Numbered from the stretch's first letter, positions 34,855-47,949 are shown. The stretch is 64,000 nt of DNA from Phlebiopsis flavidoalba (GCA_035772785.1 JAOCPU010000001.1:1178001-1242000); one strand, 5' to 3'. Notes: generated from the letters alone by a model not told the origin. Program-made: numbers and translations.

Positions 34855-37852
34855 CTATACTTTTTGGATCAGACGTTCGACTAGACAGCAATAGTATTGG
34901 TTAAAGTGTTTGCGTCCAAGCGCGATATATGAAAGGCTTACTAGCGACAAGATGGCGTCACTTGATGGTGGTGGGGAGGACTTGCGCATGGTTGCTAGCT
35001 GGGGCTTAATCAGCTCAACCAACGCCTCCTTCTGATCTGAAGAAGATCCAGGTCGGCGACCGTGAGGGCCCTTTGCAACACATAATCTTGGAAAGAGGTT
35101 ATTAGTTTCCACGGCGACAGCGAGGTCTCCGCGCGAAATACGCACTGGCGAACTGGTCCTTCATCATAGCCACCACCGGGCTCGACCCATCCGGACGCGG
35201 CGTCAAAATCTCCTCGACGAGCGCCCCGACGGTTATTCGCGTCGGTCGAGCGGTGACGAGGGCTTTCTCGACCGACGTTGGACGCGAACTTGTGACGCGA
35301 CATGTGGAGAATTTGTCACCGCGGAGCGTAAGTTCGTGACAATGTTGGCTCGGTCGTCCGGCTGCCCGTTCTCGAGCACGAACTGTATGACATAGTTCTT
35401 CTAGGCACATTGATTAGCCTCGCCCATTCCGCAGATCTTTTTAGAGCCAAAGCCGCCAGGAACACTTACCCCCGAACTGATCCTGCAATGAGGTGCAGAG
35501 CGTGGTCCTGAAGCTCAGACAGGAGACCTCAGCGCGTCTGGTGATCGGGCAGGTTCTCGAAGCAACGCTGGAGCACGCGGCATCCATATGGGTGCGTCGC
35601 GAGATCGTTGACGTGCCCCTGGAAGGCCTGGACAAACGTAAGACGTTCCGAAGGTACTCCTTCAATCAGCCGCTGAATGACTGTAAAGTGTTTTGAATTG
35701 AGGTCAGAAAGATGCAAATCTTCATGTGTGCGGAAATGAACTGACGTGATTGCCGTTGGCGTCTTTGACGCAGCGCAGGACATGGTCTGCGAGCTCCGCC
35801 ACGAAATACGCTTTGCTGCTCCGGCGACACATACTCGATAGCCTGGATAGAGCAACACATCAGGCGCGGTGTCAGGGAGCGGACAGTGCTCAGGCTTACT
35901 TTTGAACCACGCGGCAACCGTACATCTGTAAGGACAAAGCCAAGATGTGGCCCTCCATGGAAGTCGCCAACAGCGCCTTCTGCGCGGTGTCGCCGTGTTC
36001 GATGAATTTTTGGATCACCTGCGGCGATGTTTTTAGCACCGTTCTTGCACTCATCAACAATCAAGACCTACGTAGTTGCCAAAAACGTCCTGGATGAGGT
36101 CTATAGCATGTTTGGGCATGATCTCGTCAAAATGATTTGCATCTCCTCCTCGTCCGCAGTTTCGATTTTCTGCTGGATGAACCGCGAGCCATGCTGGTCC
36201 AATACTGAACTCAACTACGTGTCCGTATATGTCCTGTCGGGACAAGTTAGCGGCTGGTCTTAGTCCAAGTAGAAAAGTCGAGTCGTACTAACCTTTAATG
36301 TCCACTTGCGTGCGGTCCTTGGAATTACGGAACCTCCTCGAGTAATGGACTGCGGAACGCGGCATGGCGGCGTCGTCATTTCGGCGGACCCTACCACCGG
36401 CAGGCTGCATTTGTAGAGGGGCACCATAGCGTATACCCTCCGGCAAAAACAAGGTATGGCCGGGCATAGCGAGGCCAGCGTGGTAGCTTTGGGGGCGAGC
36501 CGATGGAGACGTTCTCACAGACGAGTATACCATGGACGATTGGTATGGTACCTAGATAACGGTCTGTAAGTCCGCGTTGACAAGGCGATTACTACCGACA
36601 CCTACCTGCACGCTACGCCTCTTGTGGTGGCCGCCACCCCGTAAGGGCCAGTGGGTGGAGGTGCCGCGTACAACAGCGGCTGGGGGAAGTAAAAACTGAG
36701 CTGGAGCACGTCCAGAGGACGCGTAGTCATAAAACGCAGCTGACGGGGAATTACGCATATCTGGAGCGGAGTGAGGTTGCATGGCAGCAGCTGGCATGCC
36801 AGAATATAAAGCTGGGCTAGCAGCGCTTAAGGCGGGGGAGCCATACATCGTCTCTTGAGACCCATAGGCTTCGAATGGGTATGGGTAATCGACGCGGGAA
36901 GGAGCGCTGTAGTAGGCGGAGATAATCAGGCTGAGGGAAGGCGGGGAATGGTGGGTTCGCTGAGGGCAGTGCGGGGGGGATGTCCACGAGCCGTGGACCT
37001 CGAGGCGTCCGCAAGAGGCATCTGTTGCGCAGATCCTGGTGTGTGCTGCGAGAGACCGTGCTCGTGTTCGACGGCCATTCCGCGCATCGCCACTGAGAGC
37101 TCGCCTTCTACGACGCCAGAGACCTGGGACGAGTCATACGATCCCATAGAGCTATTAGGCAGCATCGGCTGGGTGGAGAAAGGCGATGTGTTTCCGAGAC
37201 CGCGTGGCGGGTTGGAGAGGTAAGACGCGAAGCTGTCGCGTCACTCTTGGTGCCGACAGCATCGAAACGCTGGGACGAGTATACGGTGATACCTGGGGAA
37301 ACCCCGAGGCGGGGTCTTCTCGCGTTGCGGTCGCGTGACCATTGGCCGAGCTTTGGCGTGGGCGAGGGTTTCTCTGGCCGAGAGAGAGATGTGAATCCTA
37401 GGGAGTGAGATGTAATAAGCAGAAGATCTGTAAACGAAATACTATCGTCCAAACCGTGTGGTGGGAGTTGCCCTCCCAGGTTCCACGCGTAGCGTGCCAC
37501 GAACTCTCGCGTAACGGGATCTGGTTCGAGTCACCGCGTGACGGCGAGGTGCCAGTCCACGTCTGTGTTTTCCAAGGACTGGTTAATCTCACATTACGTT
37601 TTAAGACGCGCTCACGGCCTACCTGCCATGTCGAGCTACTGTTCTTGGTGCCAGCAGGGCCGGTGCTTACGCCGAAGAGATGGCCTGTGGGCGCCAAGTT
37701 CCTATGAGAGTGTGGCTTTCAAAACAGCACTGAGATACAGCCTCGCGGATGGGATGCTCGAGCGTTAGACGTACGTTTCCGGGAGAGTGTAGAGGCGACG
37801 GATGCTCTGAACGCGAGGAGGAGCCGGAAGGCTTTCTATTAGTGGTCGACAT
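34855..37852 (-). CDS. Pumilio/PUF-family RNA-binding protein
   Basis: Cytoplasmic mRNA 3' UTR-binding repressor with eight PUM repeats. The start at 37852 reads [20 protein letters not shown], then [16 protein letters not shown], followed by [19 protein letters not shown]. The middle is a long Ser/Pro/Gln-rich region (36550-37600). The repeats run from about 36350 down: DIYGHVVEF, an RFIQQK-like segment, [20 protein letters not shown] (36130-36065), [17 protein letters not shown] (35845), [20 protein letters not shown] and [19 protein letters not shown] (35650-35530), LMQDQFG (about 35480), SRHKFASNV (35300), [28 protein letters not shown] (35160) and [15 protein letters not shown] (35030). 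After a last intron the end reads HLVAIERLIQKV, with the stop at 34855-34857. Many frame breaks occur. Which yeast PUF (Puf3 or Puf5 type) it matches cannot be decided here. Confidence 0.87.
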
Positions 37853-38637
37853 GGCCTGGGCGACAGACCGCGTTCAGGGTGTGGTTCGAAACGCGAGGGA
37901 AATTAATGAAATGCAAACCTAGCGTGGTGGGGTCCGGGTGGTGTGGTTGGAATTAGATTGTGGGATATTTGGCCGGTGATATGTACGGCAGGGTGTCTAG
38001 GTGAATTATAAACTGGCCAGGATGAGCATTGTACGTCAGAGGGCGTTCCACGCCTCGTGCGTCGCAACGCGGCCGAGCGCGTGTTCTGGGCACGACTCAC
38101 ATATTAGTACTGCAGTGGACGGTGGGGGAGTCGGCGGTCGCGCTCGGCCGCGTCGGGGCTGTGGTGGACGACGGCGGGGGGGAAGGGGAGGACGAGGGGG
38201 CAGTCCGCGCAGCGCACGACAGACGGCGAAAGGCCGTCGGTGTGATGAGCGCAAAAAGGGCCCAAAAATGGGCGGAAATATAAGACGGTGATGGAAAAGC
38301 GTCCGCTGGAAACGATCCCGCGTCGCCTTCGTTGCCACGTGTAACGTCCTCCGTCGCTGCCGTCCCTGCGTCTCCCCAGCCCCGGGCGGGCCCTGCCCCA
38401 TCTGAGCTAGATCCGCTAAGCCCAGATCGCTCGGTTGCAAAATCCCATTCTCCCCAGGCGCGCGGAAGCAAATCCCGGCCTCGCGACCCACACCCACACA
38501 GTCGCGCACACCAATCACAATCAATAGTTCCTGTATAGTGGTGGTAGTGGTAGCAGTAGTCGACATGCATGAGGGAAAGAGATATAGCCAGTCCCGACGC
38601 CAGCGGAATCCAATAAAAAACACACGCAACAAACCGG
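37853..38637. other. Intergenic: PUF promoter and kinesin-1 3' flank
   Basis: About 785 bp between two minus-strand genes. It contains a GC-rich stretch (38100-38260), a run of GTGGTA-type units near 38539-38556 and no conserved frame. The long minus frame at 38036-38896 overlaps the kinesin tail and looks like a GC-driven shadow. Confidence 0.45.
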
Positions 38638-41600
38638 TCACCGCGACGAGTTGAAAAACCATGACGCTCGCTTCGCTGCAACACACGCTGTCAGCCGGCC
38701 GCGCCCCCGAATGAGGTAACGTCCACTCACCTCCCGAGCCGCTGTGCGATATCCCGTCACGGTCAGTTCCTGACTCGACGATCGCCTCGCGTGCCACGTA
38801 CCTTTCGTCGTTCTGAACACGAGTCAGCGGATTCGCCGAGGAGCCCAAGCGACGGGCTTGTCGCCGACGCTCCGCTTGAACCAGCCCCGCCTCCACCAGC
38901 CCCGCAGCGGCTTTGCGATGCGACCGAAGCTCAGTGGGGAAGAAGCAGCGGCCTTTTGCGCTGGCAGGTGAACCGTCAATTGATGCTCGCCGGGTTCTCA
39001 GATAAGCAAAACATACCTCGGGCTTGATCCAAGCGCTCCTTGACCTGCTGAAGCTGTGCCTCGAATTTCTGGTTTTGCACGGCTAGTCGCCTGTCCGCAT
39101 CCTGCAACAGGGTCTCGAGGTTCTGAATACGCTCGTTGCGGGCAAGCAACTTGCGCTCAGCAATACCAGCCTCCTTCTTCAGGGCAGAGTTTTGGTCGAC
39201 GAGCTTTATTAAAGAGCTAGTTAGACGTCATCATAGTTTAGCTGGATCTAGTCACTTGCCTGCTTTTGGACTAGGGTAAGCTGCTCCAAGTTCCGTTCCA
39301 AAAACGCCATCTTCTTCTGCTGAGCCTTGCTGTTGCTGTTGCGGATAACGTTATTGTATTGCTCTTTGATCTCATCGAGCTGGATCTCGAGCTCAACAAC
39401 CTGAAACATATGTCGCGTAAGCAGAGTAAATTAAAGGATCACGTAGGCGCGGGCCCACCTTCTCACAACGGTTCTGCAGGTCTCGCATAAGGGACTTCTT
39501 GACTCCGTCGAACTCGGCGAGCTGTACGCTGATGGCTTTGCGCGTCCGTTCGAGGTCCTGCGCGCTCTCGGCAAGGTTCTTGCCTCCCTCGATGCCAGCT
39601 GATGTGGTGGCGAAGGCGCGCTATTAGTGCGAACACACATCAGACTTTTTCACGCGCTCAGGCAAAGAGACTCACCTTCAGCTCCTCGTTGACGCTCTTG
39701 AGGCTGTCTATGGTAGCGTTCAGGCTCCTAATCTCGTTGCTGCGGAATGTCCAATTGCTGCTTGAGATCTTGCGCCTCGCTGAGATGAGCATCTCGCTTC
39801 GCGGCATACTGGGCCTCAAGTTTGTTCTATAAAATGAAAAAGTGATGAGATCACCCGTGGGCGCAGGCATCACGACAACCTCATACCTTGAGCTCCGCCA
39901 TCGACTCCGCGATATCCACGTTGCTGACTTCCTCGTCATGGATCGTCTTCTCTGCAGACGAAATGGCATTTTAGTCGCCGAGAAGTCGGGAAACGTATGA
40001 AAACCTACCGAGGAGCTCTTCGTACTCCGATTCAAGGGTAGCGATGCGACCCTCAAGCTCGTCTCTCCGACGTGCATGCATCTCGTTCTCTTCTTGGGTT
40101 TGGGGCGTAGGCGGTCGACGGTCTCGCGAATAAGAGACTGGCCCTCCGAGAGTTGCCGTCGAAACAGCGACGACATCCTCGTGTGTGAGTGTAGAGGTAG
40201 CGCCGTCGTCTTCAATGGCATCCAGCTTAGCCAGTATCTGGCGGAGTTGCTCATCCTTCTCAGAGAAGGCTCCCTGCTGTATGTCAAGATTGTTTAGCAA
40301 TTTGACAGAAACAGAATAGAAATTTATAGACAGCTCACGGTATCAAACTTGGCCATCATCAGTGCCATCTTCTCCTGTTTCTTCTTTTCCTTGTCCTCAG
40401 CAGAGGCATCCTTCTGCGCAATCTTCATGTCCGTTAATAGTCCTCTTGAGCTCCTCTAGTTCGCTCTTCGCGTCTTGATTCTGCTCCTTGAGAATGTCAA
40501 TCGTAATAATGCTCTCCTTATTATCGTAATCTAGTCGTTCCACCTGGAGGCGGAGCTCATTAAGTTGCCCTGGACATCGCTTTTGTTTTCCTATGGAAAA
40601 AGGATGCATTGTAAGTGAGCGTAAGGAGATGTAAGTGAGCTAACCCAGCGCAAATGCTTGCCTTCGAAAGAGAGCCCTCCTGCTCTTTAAGGAATGTAAG
40701 CTCTTCCTTTAAGCTCGTCAACGAGCTTCCTCGCTGCAACCAGTGCAGACTCCCGCTCCGCCAGCTGGTCGCTGAGTTCGTTCTCACCCCCCTCTTCAAG
40801 AATTCCTCACGTTCGTCCTTGTCCAAGCCCACTACAGTTGGTGTTTGTGGTCGACTGTCCAAGTCATTGCGCAAGCCCTCCAAAGCAGGGTTCACGGGCG
40901 TCATACTTCTCGTTGAGGATGGCGTTTTGGCGAGGTCGCGGTCTCTTGGGCGCAGCAGGAACCGGCTTCACCGCTTGTCGGATGTAACCCACTCAGACTG
41001 GTCAACTTGACCGCAGCAGAACGCCCAGATAGCGATCTCGGCCTCCAGGGGCAGTAATGTACTTCTGGTAGGCAGCAGTATTCGCAGCCTGAGCCTTGGC
41101 AAGCAAACCCTTGAGTTCGAGCGGCGAGAGCTCAGTGCATATGACGCGTGCGCTGTTCTTGATTGACTTTGCGCGTCGTATACGCGAAACGGAGGGTTGA
41201 GAGGGTTTCGGCCTCGTTGTATGACGAAGGTGGAACAGTTGATGATGAGGGTTGTTCGTGAGTTACCTCCAAGTGATTCTTGCAGAATACGGGTTAGTTT
41301 GGAGTCGCGGTATGGGATATGCTTCGCCTGTGCTGGTGATGAGCTACGAGACACACGTCAAGATGCATGTCAAAACACGAAACCTTTCCGTCAGTCAGGG
41401 CGTTGATAACCATACCCAAGGCGGACAAAGACTTATTGATCTTCTTGGCTTCCTCGAGGGTCTGACCGGATGCGCCAGTCTTTCCAACCTTTTCGGAACG
41501 CAGCCAAATCAACCAAGTACAAGTTACCAGTCTTTTGTGCGCCAGTTTCCGTGTTCTTCTGGTTTTATGGTGATCAAGAAGATCGAATGAGACCGGGAAC

Positions 41601-42622
41601 TTTCTAAGCGTTCATGTCATGTGTTTGCAAATGAACTGAAGTTCATTGATATCTAGACGTGTCAACACTCACTTGTTGAGGACACCAACTCGTGCAGCAC
41701 CACCTTGTCGCATAATTTTCGTATGACTTCGCGAGCACTGCTGACATAGTAGTCGGTACAAGTTCTTTACATATACACCGCGTGACTTCTCCTCGTGCAC
41801 TTGAAGATTATCATTCTGTGCTATAAGTCAATAGCATGAGCTAAATCATTCCAGACAAGGTCGTGCTTACATACTTTACATCGGGTCGTCGCATGAGTTA
41901 TACGCGCGAGCAAATCTCTGATGCGTTGCAAGGTATAGATTTCCATGTACGAAACCTTCACCAAATATTCAAGGTGCGCATCCGACTCTACGATAGACTG
42001 GAATATTTGTTCCGTTTATCCGGGGTACTTAAGACCTTTCAAGTCCGGGGAATCTATATCGGCACCCTAAATCGAGTAAGCACATATCTTCGCCAGAGCT
42101 AAACCAAACACACCATCATCGTGAATGTCTTTCCACTAGTTACCAGTTTGCCCATATGAGCAAATACTGTCCCATTGTATCCATCCAAGACATCTAAAAG
42201 GGAAATCAATACGACTTGTCGAGTATATGCGGCCAATAACATACCCTTAACGGTACTGAGTTCTGGTCATACTGATTGTCAGTAGTAGTTAACAGGGACC
42301 CCTAACTTGACTTACCATCTCCTTCACGCCATAGTCAAACACTTCATGTTGCTCCGTTCCGGGAGGAAAGAGCGCGATCGAACGTGAAGCCCCATCCCTC
42401 TCCGGCCCAGAGCTTAGTTGCGCGGAGCGCATATGTACCGTCCGGAAGCTTTCATCGAACGAAACAAACGGTCTCCCCTCCTTCCCGCGCTTCAATATGC
42501 ATTTTGGTCGGCCGGAATCTAGTACATTGGAGGGCAACGTCAAGAGGACGTAGATAAAATCCAGACAGAGTACATAAATCTCGCACCGACACACGACTTT
42601 GATGTTTCGTAGATGAAGCCAT
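38638..42622 (-). CDS. Conventional kinesin heavy chain (kinesin-1)
   Basis: Plus-end microtubule motor for vesicle and dynein transport in hyphae. The start at 42622 reads MASSTKHQ and, after an intron, CRFRPTKM. Then come [20 protein letters not shown] (42460-42400) and [15 protein letters not shown] (42355-42313). The next exons give [12 protein letters not shown] and the P-loop region near 42130-42150, where GQTGSGKT is interrupted by a 4-bp insertion. Switch and loop motifs follow: LERIRDLLAP-like, RVGVLN at about 41680, then [20 protein letters not shown] and [17 protein letters not shown] (41490-41395), [20 protein letters not shown] (41315-41260) and [20 protein letters not shown] (about 41150-41095). 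The stalk is coiled coil with the hinge [19 protein letters not shown]. The late coil reads [20 protein letters not shown]. The tail reads FGRIAKPLR (about 38930) and ends [11 protein letters not shown]. The overall order matches fungal Kin1/NKin, about 960 residues. Confidence 0.92.
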
Positions 42623-43078
42623 CGTTACAGCGTCGCCCGTTGCAGTTCCAGTGGCCGTGCAGCAATTACAACCGGCACGCCGCGCGACGCCCCGCGAAGA
42701 AAAGGAGACGAGAGTGGATACCGCCTGGAAATATGGCGCTGTACAGGTTTTAAAGAGAGGAGGCGTGCACAAACAAGGTGTAGTAGACAGGAGGAGCTGG
42801 TCAGAAGTGGCCTTCCAATTGCGGCAGCGTGCGGCAGTTGCCTCTGTTGCCACGCGTCGGGCTCATTCACTCGACTCGCTCGAAAACGCGTACACTCGAG
42901 ACGTGTTCGGTAGAAAGGATGTGTAGAATTATGATGATTTGACCACATCGGTCGTATTGGTAGCGCGTACATGGTGTGCTAGACAGGAGTACGGGGAGCA
43001 ATGTCCGAGTATTACACTGTGCTTATTGATACAAAGGGGCCCTCGGTACTGAAATGGTCCTGGTAATTCCAGAATGAG
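42623..43078. other. Intergenic: kinesin-1 promoter and ELF1 3' flank
   Basis: About 455 bp between two minus-strand genes. It should hold the kinesin-1 promoter. A frame is open on both strands (42651-42926 plus; 42625-42972 minus) but shows no conserved motif, so I leave it unassigned. Confidence 0.4.
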
Positions 43079-43524
43079 CTACTCTTCATCGCTTCCGAAT
43101 CCCACAGCGGGTACATGACGACTTGAAGATGGCAGCAGGCCGGGATCCCGAGGCCTGTCTTTCCGCTGCGAGTCAGCCGCATCAATCCATTCTGAGTATA
43201 TGTCAATGGGTTCCGTGAGGTCTGAACGTCACGAGAACATGAGGCTAATACACCAACACAAAGAGGAGTACACGACGTACCGATTAGACTTTGCTCTGGT
43301 AGCGTTGGTCGCAAACTTTGCAGAACAGCTGTGGCTATACCCTCCTTCCGATCCATACGAACCGATACGGACTTGTCATGGTGGCAAAACAAGCAGGTGA
43401 AGGTCGACTCTGCAAGCTGTTAGATCCGCAGGGGAGTAATGAGATTACCGAAATACTCACCCAAACGGTTCCCGCCTACGGAGGCCCCTGGGGTTTGCGA
43501 GAACGATTTTTTGCGTTTGCCCAT
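43079..43524 (-). CDS. ELF1: Transcription elongation factor Elf1/ELOF1
   Basis: Small zinc-binding factor that travels with RNA polymerase II. The start at 43524 (reverse) reads MGKRKKS, with RSRKPQGP in the next frame, the basic N-tail of the family. After an intron comes TFTCLFCHHDKSVSVRMDRK then EGIA (43405-43345), holding the first C-x-x-C. The second, CKVCDQRYQSK, is seen near 43330-43300 if one base is dropped. A second intron leads to LTEPIDIYSEWIDAADSQRK then DRPRDPGLLPSSSRHVPAV, ending GFGSDEE with stop at 43079-43081. The length, about 85-105 residues, is normal. It is divergent from kinesin-5 across 162 bp and upstream of kinesin-1 on the same strand. Confidence 0.88.
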
Positions 43525-43686
43525 GGGGAGGCAGTGAACAAGGGGTAGAGCTCTTGAACGGAACGGAACGCCCAAAGGAGGCATGCTTCCCACGCCCAAT
43601 CACGTGGACCGACGCGTCTGGTTGTAACTTGCGGATCGCGTCGTTCAGCGGACAGCGACCACAACTTTGCCGACACCGTCAGTCAA
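43525..43686. promoter_or_regulatory. Short bidirectional promoter region, ELF1 / kinesin-5
   Basis: Only 162 bp separate the proposed start codons of ELF1 (minus) and kinesin-5 (plus). Both promoters and both 5' UTRs must fit here or overlap coding sequence. No TATA box is obvious. Confidence 0.55.
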
Positions 43687-46600
43687 ATGGCCTCGCGCCG
43701 CACCATCCTGCCGCGTGGGACGCGTACAGCTGCGGCTTGCAGCGGCCAATCCCCCAGCAGCCTCAGGTAGTCGGCCACGAGCGGCACTATCGAGACCTAG
43801 TACAGAGCTTTCCAGGACCGACAAGAGCTACTCCCGCTGGAGAAGACCGCTCGGACCCACACCCCACCTCCTCGTACAAACCAGAGGCAAACATTGCGAA
43901 CAGTACGCAAGAAAACCTCTGAGAGCAATATTCAAGTCGTCATTCGATGTCGTCGTCGGTCCCGAACGAGAAATCCAAGGAAAATTCTCCAATAATCGTT
44001 CAGACAAATGGCGCGAGACCAAGTGACAATAACTAGGCCAAGATATAACGATCGAGACTGCAGCTCCTAAGCTCGGTCTTAGGCGTCGTCACGCTTTCTC
44101 CCACTCGCACATATCCCTTTGATCTCGTATTCGGTCCCGAAGCCGACCAAGCCATGATTTATCACGACGTGGTCAATCCCATGTGCTTGAAGAGGTGGTA
44201 CAGGGATCCAACTGTACTCGCTTTTTGCATACGGTTCAGACAGGAACAGGAAAGACGTGCGTCTTCATTTGTGTTGCTTGTGGGGCGGTATGACAACGGT
44301 GTCCACAGATATACCCATGCAAGGAGACCTCACACCTACACCGATGGGCAATCCTTTCCGCCCAGGCTGGGATGATTCCTCGCGTTGGCTTCTTCAAATT
44401 GTTCCATCACCTCGAAACATCCGTCCCTGATTATAGCGTGAAGATATCCTTTGTTGAGCTCTATGAACGAGGAACTTCGGGATCTGCTCGCTCCTCCTGA
44501 GCTCTCCGCTCCGACGGGGTCTGCCCAACCGATGGGAATGGGCGCCGGAAAAGACGGTGGTGCAGGTGCACTAAAGATCTGTGCTGATGATGCAAGCAAG
44601 AAGGCGGCGTTTTCATCCAGGGCCTGGAGGAATGTGCTGTCAAAGGACTCCAGAGATGCCCTGGCTCTTCTGAGAAAGGTAGCCAACGGAGGCAGATAGC
44701 GGCGACGAAGTTCAGGGAAGAAAACGATCATTCCAGCCGATCGCATTCCGTGTTCTCGATCACGCGTCCATACCAAGGAAACCTCCTCGATCACGGAGAT
44801 CGACCTTCTCAAAAGTAGGGAAACTGAACCTAGGTCGACCTTGCGGGTTCGGAGAACATTGGTCGTTCTGTGCCCAGGATAAGAGAGCTAGGGAGGCTGG
44901 CATGATTAACCAGAGTCTCTTGACATTGGGAAGGGTTATCAACGCCTTGGGTTGACCGCTCGTCTCATGTTCCTTACCGGTTAGTCCAACCGCGGTACCC
45001 CTGATATTCTGCTGACCTGCGCCGTCAGCGAGTCCAAACTCACGCGGCTTTTGCAAGACTCGCTAGGTGGGCGAACTAAGACATGCATCATCGCCACCAT
45101 CTCCCCTGCCAGGTCTAACACGGAAGAAACTCTGTCCACCCTCGACTATGCCCATCCGTGCCAAAATCCATCCGTAACAAGCCCGAAATCAATCAGCGAA
45201 TGACACGCAACGCTCTACTCAAGGAGTATGTTGCAGAAATCGAAACGGCTCAAGGCCGACGGATGTGTTTTTTATTGGCCGCGCGCGAGAAGAACGGAAT
45301 ATTCTTCTCGAAGGAAAGATGGAAGGAGATGGCGACAGAGCAGGAGCTTAAGGACACTGAATTCCAGGCAGGCCAAGAAGCAAGTGGATATCATCGAGAG
45401 CCCGTTACGTAATGTCCGCGAGGAGAGTTCGAGCAGAGTATGGCGCTCAACATCTCATGCGACGTGACGGCGAGCTCAAGGAGACCAAAGAGACGGTTGC
45501 AAGAAGAAGGAGACCGAGCTCCGAGGGGCGACAGAAGTGTCGAAACTGAAAGTGGTCAAAGGGGCCTTCGACGAGGAAAAGTAGTGGTACGAAAAGCGTA
45601 TCAGGAGAACGAAGGCGTTCTGGACCATGTCGCGGTCACGGTCTGAAAACTGTGGCGACACCAGAGCGTCAGTGACCTTGGTCGATTATTTGGCAAATTG
45701 GGTAGGTTTGTTTGCATTGGCGCGACACTATTATGGTTCCTTACTTATAATCTGTTCAGAGCGCTAAAGACTACCATGTTCACCTCCAACGTTCAGGCTG
45801 TCACCACTCACACCCGCAAAATCAGTTCCGAGTCCCGAGAATTCTCGTCGAAACTTGAGGACTTTATCAAGGTCTCCGACCAGCATATCTCCAACATCCG
45901 CGCCGAAACCGAGCAGTATCGTAATAAAGAGTTGGAAACGCTCACACGGCTATCTCTGCGCGCATGCATAATACAGCAGCTCGAAAGAGTACAGGAGACT
46001 TTTGAAGCTCATCCATGCGAAGGAAGCTGCTTCTGATGAAGCTGTTGCTGCGATACAGTCTACCGTGCAAGACACTCATGAAGGGATTAATTACTGCCCT
46101 CAGTACGTGGAACGATACGATGCGACAACACTGTGAGGAGATCTGTAAACAGGCCGAGGATGCTGCTTCTGCCAGCTACTCGAATGTTTGTCATTTATTT
46201 ACTCCAACTTATAAAGTGCTCATGAATGTTCCTAGCGTCGAAAAGGTGTTCAACTAGCCTTAGGGTCGATAACGGAAACCATTCTGTCAGAAGCACAAGA
46301 CTATATCACGTCTGAACAGAAGTCGTTTACAGGACGCCAAGGCTCTGTCTGACGGGGGGGGGGAAGCACGTCCAAAAAGCTGAGATCGCCAGGCTCCAGC
46401 AAACAGAATGTGCTTCTCAACCGACTGCTAGAGTCGGAGAAACTCAAGCTGAAACGTGCAAGGACGAGCTGTTACAAACGGATATCGGGTCTCCTAGGAA
46501 CTTTCACCCTCGAGCGCGATCGTAGTCCTCAGGGAGGCGTTCACTGGAGATGGCCGAAGCAACGCCACTGCTGAGGTTCGGCATTGCAAAAGCTGGGCAA

Positions 46601-47949
46601 GGACACATGGCCACGCCGGTTTGATGAGCATGAATCGGGGCAAAGGCGAGCAGGAATGAGTACTAGACGTACTGAACAAGAACAAGACGGTCCAGGCGAC
46701 GGCAAAGCGTTGAGAGACGGATAGGACTTCAAGGTAGTCAACACTGTCACCATTATACTTGCATTACGGAGGCTGATGGTTGTTTGTCGTAGGCCATCGC
46801 CTCTTCCTCTGCAACTATTCAGGATGGCTTGGGCTAATGTGGGTCGAAATTCTGTGACAACGTCAGTCACAGGTCTTTCGGCGGACGCTTCATCAACAAA
46901 TACAGGCCGAATGAGACGTCTCATTCTAAATGGTATGTCACCTGCGCTTATATGTGTTGAATCATTCTTGCGGCTTCATTACTCCCAGCATTCGACGGAC
47001 TTGACGAATGGCGAAACGAGCTCGCCTTGAGGGCGACCGAAGCCCATGGCTACAGACACACAGTCCGGGTACAGATATTTGCAGCGCCCGCGGTTGCGTC
47101 GACGTCGCGCAACGTGGACACAACGGCCAGCCAGATTCTAGAAACTCGAGGTTATGTCAATTCTTAATACCGCGGTTCTGAAACTCTTTTATCTCTACTG
47201 CTATATGATGGACTACAAGGGTTTTGATAACTCTGGTCGTGGACAACATCATCGGATACCATATTCTAGTCCGCTGCCAAGACCAAGAACTATCCGAGAT
47301 TTGATACGCGATACGAAGGACGTCAAGTGCGCCCTTGTGACTGGATACAATGGATACGAGAGGAGGTAGCAAGGAATACTGGTACCTCGACCTGGAGTCC
47401 TCGGAAGCGAAATTGGAATTCACAGCAGACTATGTGGGTGCGCCACTGACGAACGGTCCGCTGAAGTGACTGCATCTCATCCGAGCATTGGCGTCGAGGA
47501 GATTCCCACACGCCGCAGCCTGACGAAGATGTCGCCATTGAAGATACTGTTCCTGAATGACCTTCCACTAGAAGGCGACGACGATGTTGTTATTGAAGAC
47601 AACCCAGTCAGGAGGTTGAAGGCGGTCAGAGCGAAGCAGATGGCAGAGATGAGAGACCATTACCATGAGCTCAAAGTCTCCACTTGTGAAATCGCTTGCT
47701 TTCCTCGGCGTCATCTACTTCATCGATACCTGTTCGCACAGCAATCGCTATACAACCCCCGAGATCAAGAATCACTAGCCGGTACGGCCTACAAGTCCTG
47801 GATTACCTAAGATGGGAAACGCTGATGCGAAAAGGCCGACCAATGTTCTGTCAGGGGACCCCAACAGGCGACCTCTGAAAGATGCGACGTTCGAATCACA
47901 TGACTATAGATATGGCCCTTTGTATTATGAGGCCACGCCTGGTATTTAG
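43687..47949 (+). CDS. Kinesin-5 (BimC/Cut7/Eg5) mitotic motor
   Basis: Homotetrameric spindle motor that slides antiparallel microtubules. The ATG at 43687 opens a Ser/Arg-rich tail. The motor begins [13 protein letters not shown] (43922-43960) and continues [31 protein letters not shown] (44087-44145) and [14 protein letters not shown]. The P-loop FAYGQTGTGKT (44223-44253) carries one extra T. Then come [30 protein letters not shown] (44448-44504) and DASKK. A histidine-rich [12 protein letters not shown] segment is not clean; [16 protein letters not shown] appears near 44800-44840. [12 protein letters not shown] is at 44920, [20 protein letters not shown] at 45040-45085, and ETLSTLDYA follows. 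The neck and coil read [20 protein letters not shown], then EYVAEIERLK (45165-45250) and [17 protein letters not shown]. The tail includes [20 protein letters not shown] (46105-46164), [20 protein letters not shown] (about 47005) and [10 protein letters not shown]. The 3' end is approximate: [17 protein letters not shown] leads to TAG at 47947-47949; another frame stops at 47878. Confidence 0.88.
46354..46363. repeat. G10 homopolymer inside kinesin-5
   Basis: Ten G lie in the coding strand between KALSD and [13 protein letters not shown] coiled-coil sequence. A poly-Gly insert would be odd in a coil, so expansion or sequence error is likely. Confidence 0.7.

Noticed and set aside
38036..38896. 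286-residue minus-strand frame
   Set aside because: It overlaps the recognised kinesin-1 C-terminus ([20 protein letters not shown]) in another frame and is Arg/Pro-rich as expected of GC-driven shadow frames.
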